DNA of 23,745 bases from a virus: positions 1 to 23,745 of IMG/VR virus record IMGVR_UViG_3300009068_002930; one strand, written 5' to 3'. Numbering within the stretch: position 1 is the first letter of the stretch; every line of letters begins with the position of its first letter. Shown here piece after piece: positions 1-7,033 of the stretch. The notes below the pieces were generated by a model. That model worked only from the letters and a program-made list of their open reading frames with translations. It ran no database searches and was not told the DNA's origin. Both the position numbers and the translations under genes were made by a program.

Positions 1-165
1 GCCTTTTCTGACAATGTCTTATATCACACATTTAGTATTGTATATCAATATTACATTAATGACTACGATATCAAAGATATTAAATTATACAATACTAGTT
101 CAAAATGGAAACTAAGTAATGAACTCCCCCTTCGTTTTAAAGTGACCCCTTTTATAGGATATTAA
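1..165 (+). CDS. C-terminal fragment of an unidentified protein
   Basis: An open frame runs from the first base to a TAA at 163-165 and gives the last 54 residues of a protein whose start lies outside the window. It is rich in Tyr, Asn and Lys and ends in the residues RFKVTPFIGY. The alternating polar/hydrophobic residues near the end could be beta strands. The next gene starts one base later with its own ribosome site, so this looks like the last part of a gene in the same transcript. I do not recognise the family and cannot assign a function. Confidence 0.55.
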   Translation, partial: AFSDNVLYHTFSIVYQYYINDYDIKDIKLYNTSSKWKLSNELPLRFKVTPFIGY

Positions 166-166
166 T

Positions 167-484
167 ATGAGTAAACTTGAACAATTTTCCCGACCGTTTG
201 AAACATTCGATCCTACGAATAAGCAACACCGAGCAATCTTCCACGCTGCCCTGAAGAATCGTTCATGGGGTATGTCTCCAATTCGATTCTGGCTAATTGA
301 GGAAACTACTAGTTTAATGGATCAGTGTACTAAGAATATGGCACGCTATTATATGGAAAAAGAATTCGGTAAAATTGACGAAAAAACAACAGCTGACGAA
401 ATCAAAATTATCAAAGACTATAAAGAGGCATCTATTGATCCAAGTCGCTTGACAAGAACAACATATGGTGTTATAATAGACTAA
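167..484 (+). CDS. conserved T4-like phage hypothetical, 105 aa
   Basis: A 105-residue protein starting at ATG 167, with an AGGA ribosome site at 156-159. The N-terminal part contains a phrase of the type FDPTNKQHRAIFHAALKNRSW, followed by PIRFWL, which resembles small uncharacterised proteins of marine T4-like phages. The middle is a charged helix (residues about 45-85). There are no membrane segments and no catalytic motif that I can see. It is followed 22 bases later by another conserved hypothetical, and the two probably share a transcript. Function unknown; the family resemblance is from memory and not tested. Confidence 0.75.
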   Translation: MSKLEQFSRPFETFDPTNKQHRAIFHAALKNRSWGMSPIRFWLIEETTSLMDQCTKNMARYYMEKEFGKIDEKTTADEIKIIKDYKEASIDPSRLTRTTYGVIID

Positions 485-506
485 GTAACAACACCACAGG
501 ACTAAC

Positions 507-1598
507 ATGGCACGAAACACATCTGCACTTTCCGGTAACGAACCTGACGTATCTTTGATTGACGGTACGGATATAAAGTACAATATCAACCTGATGCGGG
601 TAATGAACTGGTATTCTGCAGAGAAGCTAAAGAGCGATGCTCGTAGATATACTAGGGACTATGTTAAGGCAAAGATGCCAAACGAACTGAAGACTTTCGA
701 CGAGATAAAAGATGTTCAGATTGTAAACACCTTTGGTTGGATTGCCCGTGTTATTATGCTAGGTGGTTCTATTTCTGATAATCATCTTGTTAAGTTTAAT
801 AATTACATTCGTAAGATTCTAGATTCGACTATCAAAACTGCAGAACCCGTAGTACAAGTTGTAACTACATCTGCTCCCCGTGTATCTATTCAAGATGCAA
901 TGAAAGAAAAGATCTCTGAGTATATCGGAGAACTAGAAGGTTGCTTGGACAAGATGGTTCAAGATAAAGAAGACTTCTCATTGTATAAGCATATGCAAGC
1001 GAATCACATTCCAAAACCGTATGTTACGGATGTTAAAGAGTGGTCTAAAAAGAATCTCAGAGAGTTTATTGCTGCGTATGAAGGTAAGGATTCTCAATTG
1101 AATGAGGGGTATTCTTTCCTGCAGAAACGTGAACTAAAAAGCATCGTTAAAACTCTTGCACAGTGTATCGAGGATTGTGATAAATATTCAGAATTCAAGA
1201 AAGCAAATCGCAAGCCGCGAGTGTCTAAACCGAAAGCACCAGGAATTCAAATTAAGTCTTTGAAGTTTAAACGTTCTGATACCGAACTTGGTCTTCAGTC
1301 TGTTTCTGCAACAGAGATCATTGGTGCTCAACAAGTATGGTTCTTCAATACAAAGACTCGTAAGTTGATAGTATATCGTTCGGAATCAGGGTTTCAGGTT
1401 AAAGGTTCAAGTATTCAGAACTACGAACCAGAACAGTCTATTCAAAAGACTTTGCGTAAACCTGCAGAACAAATTAAGGCAATGATGGCTTGCGGTAAAG
1501 TACAACTAAGAAAATTTATGGATACAATTAATGCTAAAGATCAACCAGCAAATGGTCGTATCAATGCGGAAATGATTATCCTAAAAGCTATTAAATAG
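507..1598 (+). CDS. conserved T4-like phage hypothetical, 363 aa
   Basis: A 363-residue soluble protein starting at ATG 507, with AGGA at 498-501. Features visible in the sequence: an N-terminal helical region with several Trp and Tyr (residues 25-90), a linker rich in Val, Thr and Pro near 112-125, a long charged helical part (125-230), a basic segment near 235-250 (NRKPRVSKPKAPG), and a C-terminal beta-rich part around 255-310 containing VWFFNTKTRKLIVYRSE. This last part reads like a small barrel or an SH3-like fold. The basic linker suggests nucleic-acid contact, but that is inference. Its place upstream of RNase H suggests a DNA-metabolism or structural module. I do not know a function for the family. 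Confidence 0.8.
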   Translation: MARNTSALSGNEPDVSLIDGTDIKYNINLMRVMNWYSAEKLKSDARRYTRDYVKAKMPNELKTFDEIKDVQIVNTFGWIARVIMLGGSISDNHLVKFNNYIRKILDSTIKTAEPVVQVVTTSAPRVSIQDAMKEKISEYIGELEGCLDKMVQDKEDFSLYKHMQANHIPKPYVTDVKEWSKKNLREFIAAYEGKDSQLNEGYSFLQKRELKSIVKTLAQCIEDCDKYSEFKKANRKPRVSKPKAPGIQIKSLKFKRSDTELGLQSVSATEIIGAQQVWFFNTKTRKLIVYRSESGFQVKGSSIQNYEPEQSIQKTLRKPAEQIKAMMACGKVQLRKFMDTINAKDQPANGRINAEMIILKAIK

Positions 1599-1608
1599 AA
1601 AGACGCTA

Positions 1609-2511
1609 ATGGCATTGTCACTATCATATTGTCAACTAATAAGAATTATTCTTGCACAAATGGGCGGAAGCCCAGTTCAACAAATTTTTAACGAAACTTC
1701 GGGCGGCGCTCAAAATATTATTAAAAGCTTAGGTATTCCCGGCGCAGCCGAATTTGGCGAGGCCGCAGCACTTGCACAATTTACACAGGAAATTGTAGCA
1801 AAGGTAAAAGCAGCCGCCAGCGAGATTAATAATGCAACCGTAATTGCACAACAGTTCTTTCATAATCCTGTAGCGCAAGGAACAGCAGCAATCAATACAA
1901 CTATTCAAACTAGGATAGATTTTCTCACAGCAATTGAATCTAAAACAAGTGATGAAATTGATGAATTGGCTCTATTACAAGAATCCAAAACAAAACTAAC
2001 AAGTTTCTTAACATACACTAATCAATTATCTGGACAAGCAACCGGTGGTAGTGGATTTGCAGGCGGTTGCACTCTAGCGGATTTAATGGGATCTGGATGT
2101 AGCAAATCAACAGATGTTCCTGATATAGATTTGCAAACAATTGTCGATGGATTTAATAGTGGTGCAATTATAACTGCAGCAAAAGATAAATTCGTTAAAG
2201 CAGTTGCTGATGGTACAGGATATACTGGAGCAGTTACCGCATTGCAAGATTTAAATTCGGCAGTAGTAAATTTTAATAATGTTATTGAAAACAAACTAAA
2301 CGAAAAGATTATTACTGCAGCAGTTGAACAATTCATTGTTGGATTGGCTTTTGATTTATTATCAGGATGCAACAGTAAGTTAATGAATGCAATTGTTAGC
2401 CCCAGTGCTAAAGCGGCAATTACACCTTATGTAGAATACCAACAAAAAATTAGAAATGGCGAATTGCCTGCGGGTGGTGTATCTCCTGCAAATACTACAA
2501 TGAATACTTAA
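1609..2511 (+). CDS. uncharacterised Ala/Asn-rich phage protein, 300 aa
   Basis: A 300-residue protein starting 10 bases after the previous gene. The ribosome site is weak (GAAAGA). The composition is rich in Ala, Asn, Thr, Ile and Gln, with long amphipathic helices and a Gly/Cys patch near residues 144-166 (GGSGFAGGCTLADLMGSGC). There is no clear signal peptide, although residues 4-16 are hydrophobic. The helical, low-charge composition is like that of phage virion-associated or internal proteins, which is inference only. It could also be a baseplate or tail accessory protein. It sits between a hypothetical and RNase H with no promoter that I can see. Confidence 0.7.
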   Translation: MALSLSYCQLIRIILAQMGGSPVQQIFNETSGGAQNIIKSLGIPGAAEFGEAAALAQFTQEIVAKVKAAASEINNATVIAQQFFHNPVAQGTAAINTTIQTRIDFLTAIESKTSDEIDELALLQESKTKLTSFLTYTNQLSGQATGGSGFAGGCTLADLMGSGCSKSTDVPDIDLQTIVDGFNSGAIITAAKDKFVKAVADGTGYTGAVTALQDLNSAVVNFNNVIENKLNEKIITAAVEQFIVGLAFDLLSGCNSKLMNAIVSPSAKAAITPYVEYQQKIRNGELPAGGVSPANTTMNT

Positions 2512-2526
2512 TAAAAAGGATATATT

Positions 2527-3414
2527 ATGATTGTTGTTGATTATAGCCAAACGGCTATCTCAAATTTTATGGCTGAAATTGGAGGACGTAAAGATATTGA
2601 AGTACAGACTCCGCTTCTTCGACATATGATTTTAAATTCGATCCGAGGATACAAACAAAAATTTGGAAAAGAATATGGACAGATTGTTATTGCGTGTGAC
2701 AATCGAACATACTGGCGTCGTCAAGTATTTCAATACTACAAAGCTGGTCGCAAAAAAGCTCGAGAAGATTCTGGTCTAGATTGGAAGGCAATCTTTGAAT
2801 CACTTGATCTTATTCGTAATGAGATTGATGCATTCTTTCCATATAAAGTTGTTAACATCGAAGGTGCAGAGGCGGATGACGTTATTGCTATTTTGGCAGA
2901 GTGGTCTCAGACTAATGATTTGCGAGAAGGTTCTGTTTTTGACGATGATCCAAAACCATTCCTAATCATTTCAGGCGATCATGATTTCATTCAGCTGCAA
3001 AAATTTAAGAATGTGAAACAGTATTCGCCAATTCAAAAGAAATTTGTTAAACCGGATAACTCGCCAGAACAGTATTTGTTTGAGCATACTATTAAAGGCG
3101 ATAAAGGTGACGGCATTCCAAATGTTCTTTCTGCGGATGATTCTATTGTTGCCGGTGAACGACAAAAGCCGGTTTCATCTAAGAAATTAGAAGCTTGGTA
3201 CAAAGACCAAAGTACGTTGCCAAATGATGTCGAATTTAAAACTAGATTTGAACGAAATAAAACACTTGTTGATTTTGCATATATTCCTGAAGATCTTAAA
3301 AACGCTGTTATAAATAACTACGTAGAACAGCCCGTAAAAAACAAAAGTATGCTTTTGAATTTTTTCGTTGAACATAAAATGAAAAACATGCTAGAATTGA
3401 TTGAGGAATTTTAA
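2527..3414 (+). CDS. rnh: RNase H / 5'-3' exonuclease (T4 Rnh family)
   Basis: A 295-residue flap-nuclease family enzyme; T4 RNase H has 305. In T4 it removes RNA primers and adjacent DNA from lagging-strand fragments in partnership with gp32. The two-metal acidic residues are visible in order: Asp5 in VVDYS, Asp58 in CDNR, the EGAEADD cluster at 112-118, SGDHDF at 149-154, and KGDKGDG at 190-196. The last of these begins the helix-hairpin-helix-like part. ATG 2527 has AAGGA at 2516-2520. The stop overlaps the start of the next gene (TAATG), indicating coupled translation. No key residue is missing. Confidence 0.93.
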   Translation: MIVVDYSQTAISNFMAEIGGRKDIEVQTPLLRHMILNSIRGYKQKFGKEYGQIVIACDNRTYWRRQVFQYYKAGRKKAREDSGLDWKAIFESLDLIRNEIDAFFPYKVVNIEGAEADDVIAILAEWSQTNDLREGSVFDDDPKPFLIISGDHDFIQLQKFKNVKQYSPIQKKFVKPDNSPEQYLFEHTIKGDKGDGIPNVLSADDSIVAGERQKPVSSKKLEAWYKDQSTLPNDVEFKTRFERNKTLVDFAYIPEDLKNAVINNYVEQPVKNKSMLLNFFVEHKMKNMLELIEEF

Positions 3415-3902
3415 TGAAAACAACAATACCACAAATCTTTGCTGAAGTTGAGAAAGCTCAAACTAAACAGGCAAAAGTAAATGTTTTGCGCGCATATAGT
3501 CATCCTGTACTTATAGGGATGTTGCAGATTAATTTTAACCCAGATGTTAAACTGCACTTGCCCGAAGGACATCCTCCGCATAAAAGAGATCAAACGGTAC
3601 CGGAAGGATATTCTGAAACTAATTTGTTTGCAGAATTTCGTCGTATGTATATTTGGCTCGATCCAAATATTAACCTTACAAAAATGAAGAAAGAACAACT
3701 CTTTATTCAAATGCTTGAAGGTATTCATTGGACCGAAGGAGATGATTTGTGTCTTGCAAAAGATAAAAAATTACAAACAAAATACCCTTCACTAAAAGAA
3801 GACATTGTTCGAGAAGCTTTCCCTGATGCATTGCCCCCTCCTAAACCAAAGGAGAAAAAGGAACCAGTAGCAAAAAAAGAGAAAGTCTCTTTGAAAGATT
3901 GA
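3414..3902 (+). CDS. DUF6433-type phage protein, 162 aa
   Basis: A 162-residue protein whose ATG overlaps the RNase H stop, with GAGGAA upstream inside that gene. It has an N-terminal helical part, a conserved-looking LIGMLQINFNPDVKLHLPEG phrase (residues 34-53), a second helical part with FRRMYIWLDP, and a Lys/Pro/Glu-rich tail from about residue 138. It matches my memory of the DUF6433 family of T4-like cyanophages and relatives, whose function is unknown. The tail contains an A7 run in phase for -1 slippage (3872-3878). The -1 frame then stays open for 54 more codons (see the next entries), so the full product may be 209 residues. Confidence 0.85.
   Translation: MKTTIPQIFAEVEKAQTKQAKVNVLRAYSHPVLIGMLQINFNPDVKLHLPEGHPPHKRDQTVPEGYSETNLFAEFRRMYIWLDPNINLTKMKKEQLFIQMLEGIHWTEGDDLCLAKDKKLQTKYPSLKEDIVREAFPDALPPPKPKEKKEPVAKKEKVSLKD
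3872..3878 (+). promoter_or_regulatory. candidate -1 ribosomal frameshift heptamer
   Basis: The heptamer A AAA AAA is in the correct phase of the 162-codon gene (GCA AAA AAA GAG). An SD-like AAGG at 3858-3861 lies 10 bases upstream, a spacing like the stimulator in E. coli dnaX. A 7-bp inverted repeat (3876-3882 with 3886-3892) begins inside the site. Slippage would enter a frame open to 4042. A homopolymer sequencing error is the main alternative. Confidence 0.45.
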
Positions 3903-4042
3903 CTCGGTTCTTCAAACGAGACATATCTGAACCTGAACCGGTCGTCAGTAAATGGTTAGATCAAGGGGAAATGCCAAATGATCCAAATCATGATCCTAGA
4001 CTAATGAGACATCATAAGTACAGAGCATTTGATAAGTATTGA
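3878..4042 (+). CDS. -1 frame C-terminal extension (or small ORF)
   Basis: This frame encodes 54 residues read after a -1 slip at the A7 run: a basic helix (LFERLTRFFKRD), an acidic/proline linker, then DPNHDPRLMRHHKYRAFDKY and a TGA at 4040-4042. The composition looks protein-like and not random. The frame is open only from 3845 and has no ATG or GTG. The only conventional start is a TTG at 3899 with poor ribosome-site support, which would give a separate 47-residue protein. The lack of a good start and the in-phase slippery run favour a fusion with the upstream protein. A perfect promoter begins just downstream at 4052. Confidence 0.5.
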   Translation, partial: RESLFERLTRFFKRDISEPEPVVSKWLDQGEMPNDPNHDPRLMRHHKYRAFDKY

Positions 4043-4051
4043 AAATAATGC

Positions 4052-4080
4052 TTGACAGTTGTTCTAAAAGATGTTATAAT
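4052..4080 (+). promoter_or_regulatory. consensus sigma70 promoter
   Basis: TTGACA at 4052-4057 and TATAAT at 4075-4080 are separated by exactly 17 bases. The boxes lie inside longer blocks GCTTGACA and GTTATAAT that recur at 5322 and 10007. Transcription should start near 4087, giving a leader of about 14 bases that contains GGAG at 4089-4092 for the gene at 4101. A host-polymerase (early) promoter is the natural reading. Confidence 0.85.
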
Positions 4081-4100
4081 TATATTATGGAGATCTTATT

Positions 4101-4490
4101 ATGACTATGCACCTTATTGGACCTTGGCTTTCTACAAACGGAAAGAAAAAAGGTAAAGTTAAATTTAAAAGCGCCGAAGAGGCTAAACGTGCGCGGCAAC
4201 TTGATAAAGAATGGGTTGCTATGAAAAAGAAGTGGGGCGTTGAAGCAGAAGAGAAAAAACGTAAGCAGGCAATGTCTGCAGAAGTTTTGAAATATTCTCT
4301 TGACATTCCTGCAGGGCGTAGTACTGCCCACATCAAAAGTCTTAATCAAGACAACGGAGTTGCTGTTCTAGCACCCGCAAAAAAATATACAGGAACTAAA
4401 GTATTAGGTATTGGTACGATGCATAAATCTAACGCAGTACCTATCTTTAGTGATGACGAAGCAAAAGAAATTTCATCTATGAGGCGATAA
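4101..4490 (+). CDS. conserved T4-like phage hypothetical, 129 aa
   Basis: A 129-residue, very basic protein directly behind a consensus promoter, with GGAG 8 bases before ATG 4101. The N-terminal part is a Lys-rich helix (residues 13-60, KKKGKVKFKSAEEAKRARQL and onward). The C-terminal part contains KYTGTKVLGIGTMHKSNAVP and ends with DDEAKEISSMRR, a signature I associate with a widespread uncharacterised family in T4-like and other marine phages. It is first in its transcript, so probably expressed early. The stop overlaps the next start (TAATG). The basic helix suggests nucleic-acid binding, which is inference only. Confidence 0.82.
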   Translation: MTMHLIGPWLSTNGKKKGKVKFKSAEEAKRARQLDKEWVAMKKKWGVEAEEKKRKQAMSAEVLKYSLDIPAGRSTAHIKSLNQDNGVAVLAPAKKYTGTKVLGIGTMHKSNAVPIFSDDEAKEISSMRR

Positions 4491-4834
4491 TGAGTATAAC
4501 AACACGCAATTGGGGATATTATAATGTATTATATGCCTACGGAAAAGAAGTTAAACTTAAAGAATTAACTATAGATCCCGGTAAATGTTTAAGTATGCAA
4601 AAACACAAAGATAGAGCAGAACATTGGTTCGTTGCTGAAGGTACTGCAACAGTTTATACTTTGGATGTTAGCACAGATGTTGAGCTATATGGAGTATTTG
4701 ATAAATTTCAAAGCCTGCATATACGCAAAGAAGAGTGGCACCAACTTTGCAACGAAACTGATGCACCATTGAAAATTATTGAAATCCAGTATGGATATAA
4801 TTGTATTGAAGATGATATTATAAGGAAAAATTAA
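4490..4834 (+). CDS. stand-alone cupin, mannose-6-P isomerase type II C-domain-like
   Basis: A 114-residue single cupin domain. The stretch around residues 30-52 (PGKCLSMQKH, then RAEHWFVAEG) matches the metal-site pattern of the C-terminal domain of ManC/type II mannose-6-phosphate isomerases, with His39 and His45 as likely metal ligands. In full-length bacterial enzymes this domain interconverts fructose-6-P and mannose-6-P. Here the nucleotidyltransferase half is absent, as in other phage-borne copies. Mature activity is therefore uncertain, and the protein might act on host sugar-nucleotide pools or bind a related sugar. It is coupled to the gene before (TAATG) and followed 2 bases later by dsbA. 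Confidence 0.82.
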   Translation: MSITTRNWGYYNVLYAYGKEVKLKELTIDPGKCLSMQKHKDRAEHWFVAEGTATVYTLDVSTDVELYGVFDKFQSLHIRKEEWHQLCNETDAPLKIIEIQYGYNCIEDDIIRKN

Positions 4835-4836
4835 TT

Positions 4837-5112
4837 ATGGCAGGTATTCCATCAAACCCAAAAGATCGTAAAGAAATCTTTGATTGTATGAAAGAAATTT
4901 CAAATAGTATGACTCGCATGGACGGCGAACGTGAGTTTATTCGTGAAGCAATTAAAGATATTTGTGAGAAGCAAGAACTTAGTAAAAAGACTTTTCGTCG
5001 TATGGCTAGAGTTTATCATAAGCAAAACTTTAGCAAAGAGATTGAAGAGCACGAAGAATTCGAAACAATGTATGAAACCATTACAAATTCTACAACGATG
5101 GCTAGCGCATGA
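4837..5112 (+). CDS. dsbA: DsbA-like dsDNA-binding late-transcription protein
   Basis: A 91-residue helical protein matching T4 DsbA in size (89 aa) and in pattern. Conserved-looking elements are SNSMTRMDGEREFIREAIKD in the middle and MARVYHKQNF followed by EFETMYETI near the end; T4 DsbA has a comparable LALYHKDN...ELYDTV ending. T4 DsbA binds double-stranded DNA near late promoters and modulates late transcription. An AAGGAA ribosome site precedes ATG 4837. The stop overlaps the next start (ATGA at 5109). In T4 dsbA lies next to rnh and genes 33 and 59. Here those genes are scattered within the same window. Confidence 0.82.
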   Translation: MAGIPSNPKDRKEIFDCMKEISNSMTRMDGEREFIREAIKDICEKQELSKKTFRRMARVYHKQNFSKEIEEHEEFETMYETITNSTTMASA

Positions 5113-5297
5113 TTCGATATATACTAGAAGCAACCTGGCGAGATAAAATTGGTCGCAATAAAAAGCAATCAGTTGTAGGTGTCTACGCCAACATCGAAGA
5201 TATCGAAGCCGCCAAAGAAAAAGTATCAGTAACCCCTCATCGTTATAAGAGTGTTACTTTTAACGTAAACGTGGAAGAACATCCATTTTTTGCTTAA
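5109..5297 (+). CDS. small hypothetical, 62 aa
   Basis: A 62-residue protein overlapping the dsbA stop by 4 bases (ATGA). It has a predicted beta-helix-beta-like pattern: IRYILEATWRD, a basic turn, SVVGVYANIEDIEAAKEKV, then SVTFNVNVEEHPFFA. There is no signal peptide or known motif. Translation probably depends on coupling to dsbA because its own ribosome site is weak. It is the last gene before the promoter at 5322. Function unknown. Confidence 0.6.
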   Translation: MIRYILEATWRDKIGRNKKQSVVGVYANIEDIEAAKEKVSVTPHRYKSVTFNVNVEEHPFFA

Positions 5298-5321
5298 ATA
5301 TTAAGCACAATAACCTTATGC

Positions 5322-5350
5322 TTGACACGGGTACTATTTTCTGTTATAAT
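5322..5350 (+). promoter_or_regulatory. consensus sigma70 promoter
   Basis: TTGACA at 5322-5327 and TATAAT at 5345-5350 with a 17-base spacer. The site shares GCTTGACA and TCTGTTATAAT with the other promoters of this set. The predicted start site, about 7 bases after the -10 box, coincides with the ATG at 5357. It would drive the 48-codon gene and the DNA ligase gene. Confidence 0.85.
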
Positions 5351-5356
5351 AGAGAC

Positions 5357-5503
5357 ATGAAACAAGTAAAGAAACTTCCTGTTAGAAATTTCGTTGCGAA
5401 AGATCTTCGTACACCGAAATATCGACTGAAAGTTGTTGAACTCAAAACTCGTTATAAACGTAAGGCAAAAACTCATAATGACTACAATCTCCGATATCTT
5501 TGA
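5357..5503 (+). CDS. small basic protein, possibly from leaderless mRNA
   Basis: A 48-residue, strongly basic protein (many Lys and Arg, for example LKTRYKRKAKTH near the end). A longer start at 5318 would lie upstream of the promoter boxes and cannot be in the transcript, so ATG 5357 is chosen. That ATG sits 7 bases after the -10 box, which leaves no room for a ribosome site and suggests a leaderless message. The 3' end overlaps the start of the ligase gene by 26 bases in another frame, so it may act partly as a leader peptide for ligase. Function unknown; nucleic-acid binding is possible from its charge. Confidence 0.6.
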   Translation: MKQVKKLPVRNFVAKDLRTPKYRLKVVELKTRYKRKAKTHNDYNLRYL

Positions 5504-6800
5504 TTTGCTTGCAGCCGACAATTCTCGGCTGGCTAAAGAAGCAATTCTAACTGCGAACAAAGATAACAAAGATCTTCAACGAGTAATTAAACTTGCTCTT
5601 GATCCATTGATTAGTTTTTACATTCGAAAGATTCCTTCCTATACTGCAAACGGCAAAAAGCCTTTGTCTTGGGCAATGGATCAAATTGAGAATGAACTAG
5701 CTACTCGTAATGTTACCGGCCATGCTGGTATTGACCTATTGACTAATGTATTGGAATCATTGAATGAAGCAAACGCCGGCGTTATTGAAAAAATCATCAA
5801 GAAAGATCTTCGTTGCGGAGTATCCGAGGCAACCGCAAATAAAATCTGGCCAAAGCTTGTATCCACCTACCCGGTTATGCTGGCTTCTGGATTCGAGCAA
5901 AAACTTGTCGACAAAATTAAATTCCCTGCATACTGTCAGTTAAAATTAGATGGTATGCGTTTCAACGCAATTGTGCGTAATGGCACAGTAGAATATAGGA
6001 GCCGAAATGGCCGAGAACTTTCTATTCCGAGTAAGTTGTTTAGTGACGCCCTACTTAAACTTTCTAGTTATTATGGTTCCAATTATGTGTTTGATGGCGA
6101 ACTACTTGTTGTAGATTCTGCAGGTAAACCATTAGATCGTAAAACAGGCAACGGCATTCTTAGCAAAGCAGTTAAGGGCACAATGTCTGATAAAGAAGCG
6201 ACAATGGTTCGTGTAACATTATGGGATGCAATTCCTTTTACTGCCTTTCAAATAGGCAAATATACTACACCGTATAACGATCGCTTTATGGAATTGATAC
6301 AAAATATTGATTTCCTTAAAGGTGCATCTGCAATAGGACATCTTGTAGATATTGTGTGGACTAAGGAAGTTAATAATCAGTATGATGCACAAAAGATTTT
6401 TGAGAAGTTTCTTGCTGAAGGTCAAGAAGGAACTATCCTAAAATCCAAGACAAATATCTGGGAAGACAAACGTTCTAAAGAACAGATCAAGTTTAAAGGC
6501 GAACTCGATTGCGATCTTAAAGTTGTTGATTGGGTTGAAGGTACAGGTAAAAATGTAGGTCGTCTCGGAGCACTTGTATGTGAATCCGAAGATGGCAAAA
6601 TTCAAGTGAATGTTGGATCAGGATTTACTGATGATGAGCGAGATTCAATTGGTAAAGATGTTATTGGTAAAATTGTGTCAGTAAAATATAATGCTCGTAT
6701 TAAGGATCGTGGCGATAATGTTGAACGATTGTTCTTGCCAATTTTTATTGAGCTTCGTTTAGATAAAACAAAAGCAGATATGGAAAATAAAATCAAATGA
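5478..6800 (+). CDS. 30: ATP-dependent DNA ligase (T4 gp30 family)
   Basis: A 440-residue ligase that seals nicks in replication and recombination intermediates. The nucleotidyltransferase motif KLDGMR gives the adenylated Lys156. Further motifs are VFDGELLVV (metal/nucleotide site), EGTILKSK and EQIKFKGELDCDLKVVDW (motifs IV-V), then an OB domain, ending with FLPIFIELRLDKTKAD. The T4 enzyme ends almost identically. The N-terminal alpha-helical domain (1-145, KDNKDLQRV...LRCGVSEATANKIWP) also follows T4 gp30. ATG 5478 is preferred over an upstream TTG because the T4-like N-terminus begins there. It is downstream of the promoter at 5322. Confidence 0.95.
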   Translation: MTTISDIFDLLAADNSRLAKEAILTANKDNKDLQRVIKLALDPLISFYIRKIPSYTANGKKPLSWAMDQIENELATRNVTGHAGIDLLTNVLESLNEANAGVIEKIIKKDLRCGVSEATANKIWPKLVSTYPVMLASGFEQKLVDKIKFPAYCQLKLDGMRFNAIVRNGTVEYRSRNGRELSIPSKLFSDALLKLSSYYGSNYVFDGELLVVDSAGKPLDRKTGNGILSKAVKGTMSDKEATMVRVTLWDAIPFTAFQIGKYTTPYNDRFMELIQNIDFLKGASAIGHLVDIVWTKEVNNQYDAQKIFEKFLAEGQEGTILKSKTNIWEDKRSKEQIKFKGELDCDLKVVDWVEGTGKNVGRLGALVCESEDGKIQVNVGSGFTDDERDSIGKDVIGKIVSVKYNARIKDRGDNVERLFLPIFIELRLDKTKADMENKIK

Positions 6801-7033
6801 AAAGATGGTCTGTCAAAATAGAAGAAGATCCTGAAACGGGAGATAGTATACTAAACTTTCCTCCCGATATGTTAGAAGAAACCGGATGGAAAGAAGGTGA
6901 TACTCTTATCTGGAAAGATCTTGAAGATGGTACATGGTCTTTGACTAAGAAAAATGATACGGTTGCTCCTCCAGAAGAGGAAGAAGCTTGGAAAGAGCTA
7001 GATGCAAAGTTAAATAAAGGTGATAAAAATTAA
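6797..7033 (+). CDS. AbrB/SpoVT-like small protein, 78 aa
   Basis: A 78-residue acidic protein whose ATG overlaps the ligase stop (ATGA). Residues 1-51 (MKRWSVKIEEDPETGD... LNFPPDMLEETGWKEGDTL ...WSLTKK) fit the swapped-hairpin AbrB/MazE-type fold: strand, short helix LEETGWKEGD, strands. The C-terminal tail is Glu/Pro/Lys-rich and disordered-looking. Such proteins often bind DNA as dimers or act as antitoxin-like regulators, but no toxin partner is visible beside it. Similar stand-alone proteins are common in aquatic phages. The specific role is unknown. Confidence 0.72.
   Translation: MKRWSVKIEEDPETGDSILNFPPDMLEETGWKEGDTLIWKDLEDGTWSLTKKNDTVAPPEEEEAWKELDAKLNKGDKN

Noticed and set aside
5292-5306. 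GCTTAA-ATA-TTAAGC inverted repeat as a terminator
   Set aside because: AT-rich 6-bp stem with no U-run on the transcribed side; too weak to support.
5318-5356. Upstream in-frame ATG for the 48-residue basic protein
   Set aside because: It lies before and across the -35/-10 boxes of the promoter, so it is not in that transcript.
5433-5477. Upstream TTG start for DNA ligase
   Set aside because: The ATG at 5478 gives the T4-like N-terminus; the extra residues have no family match.
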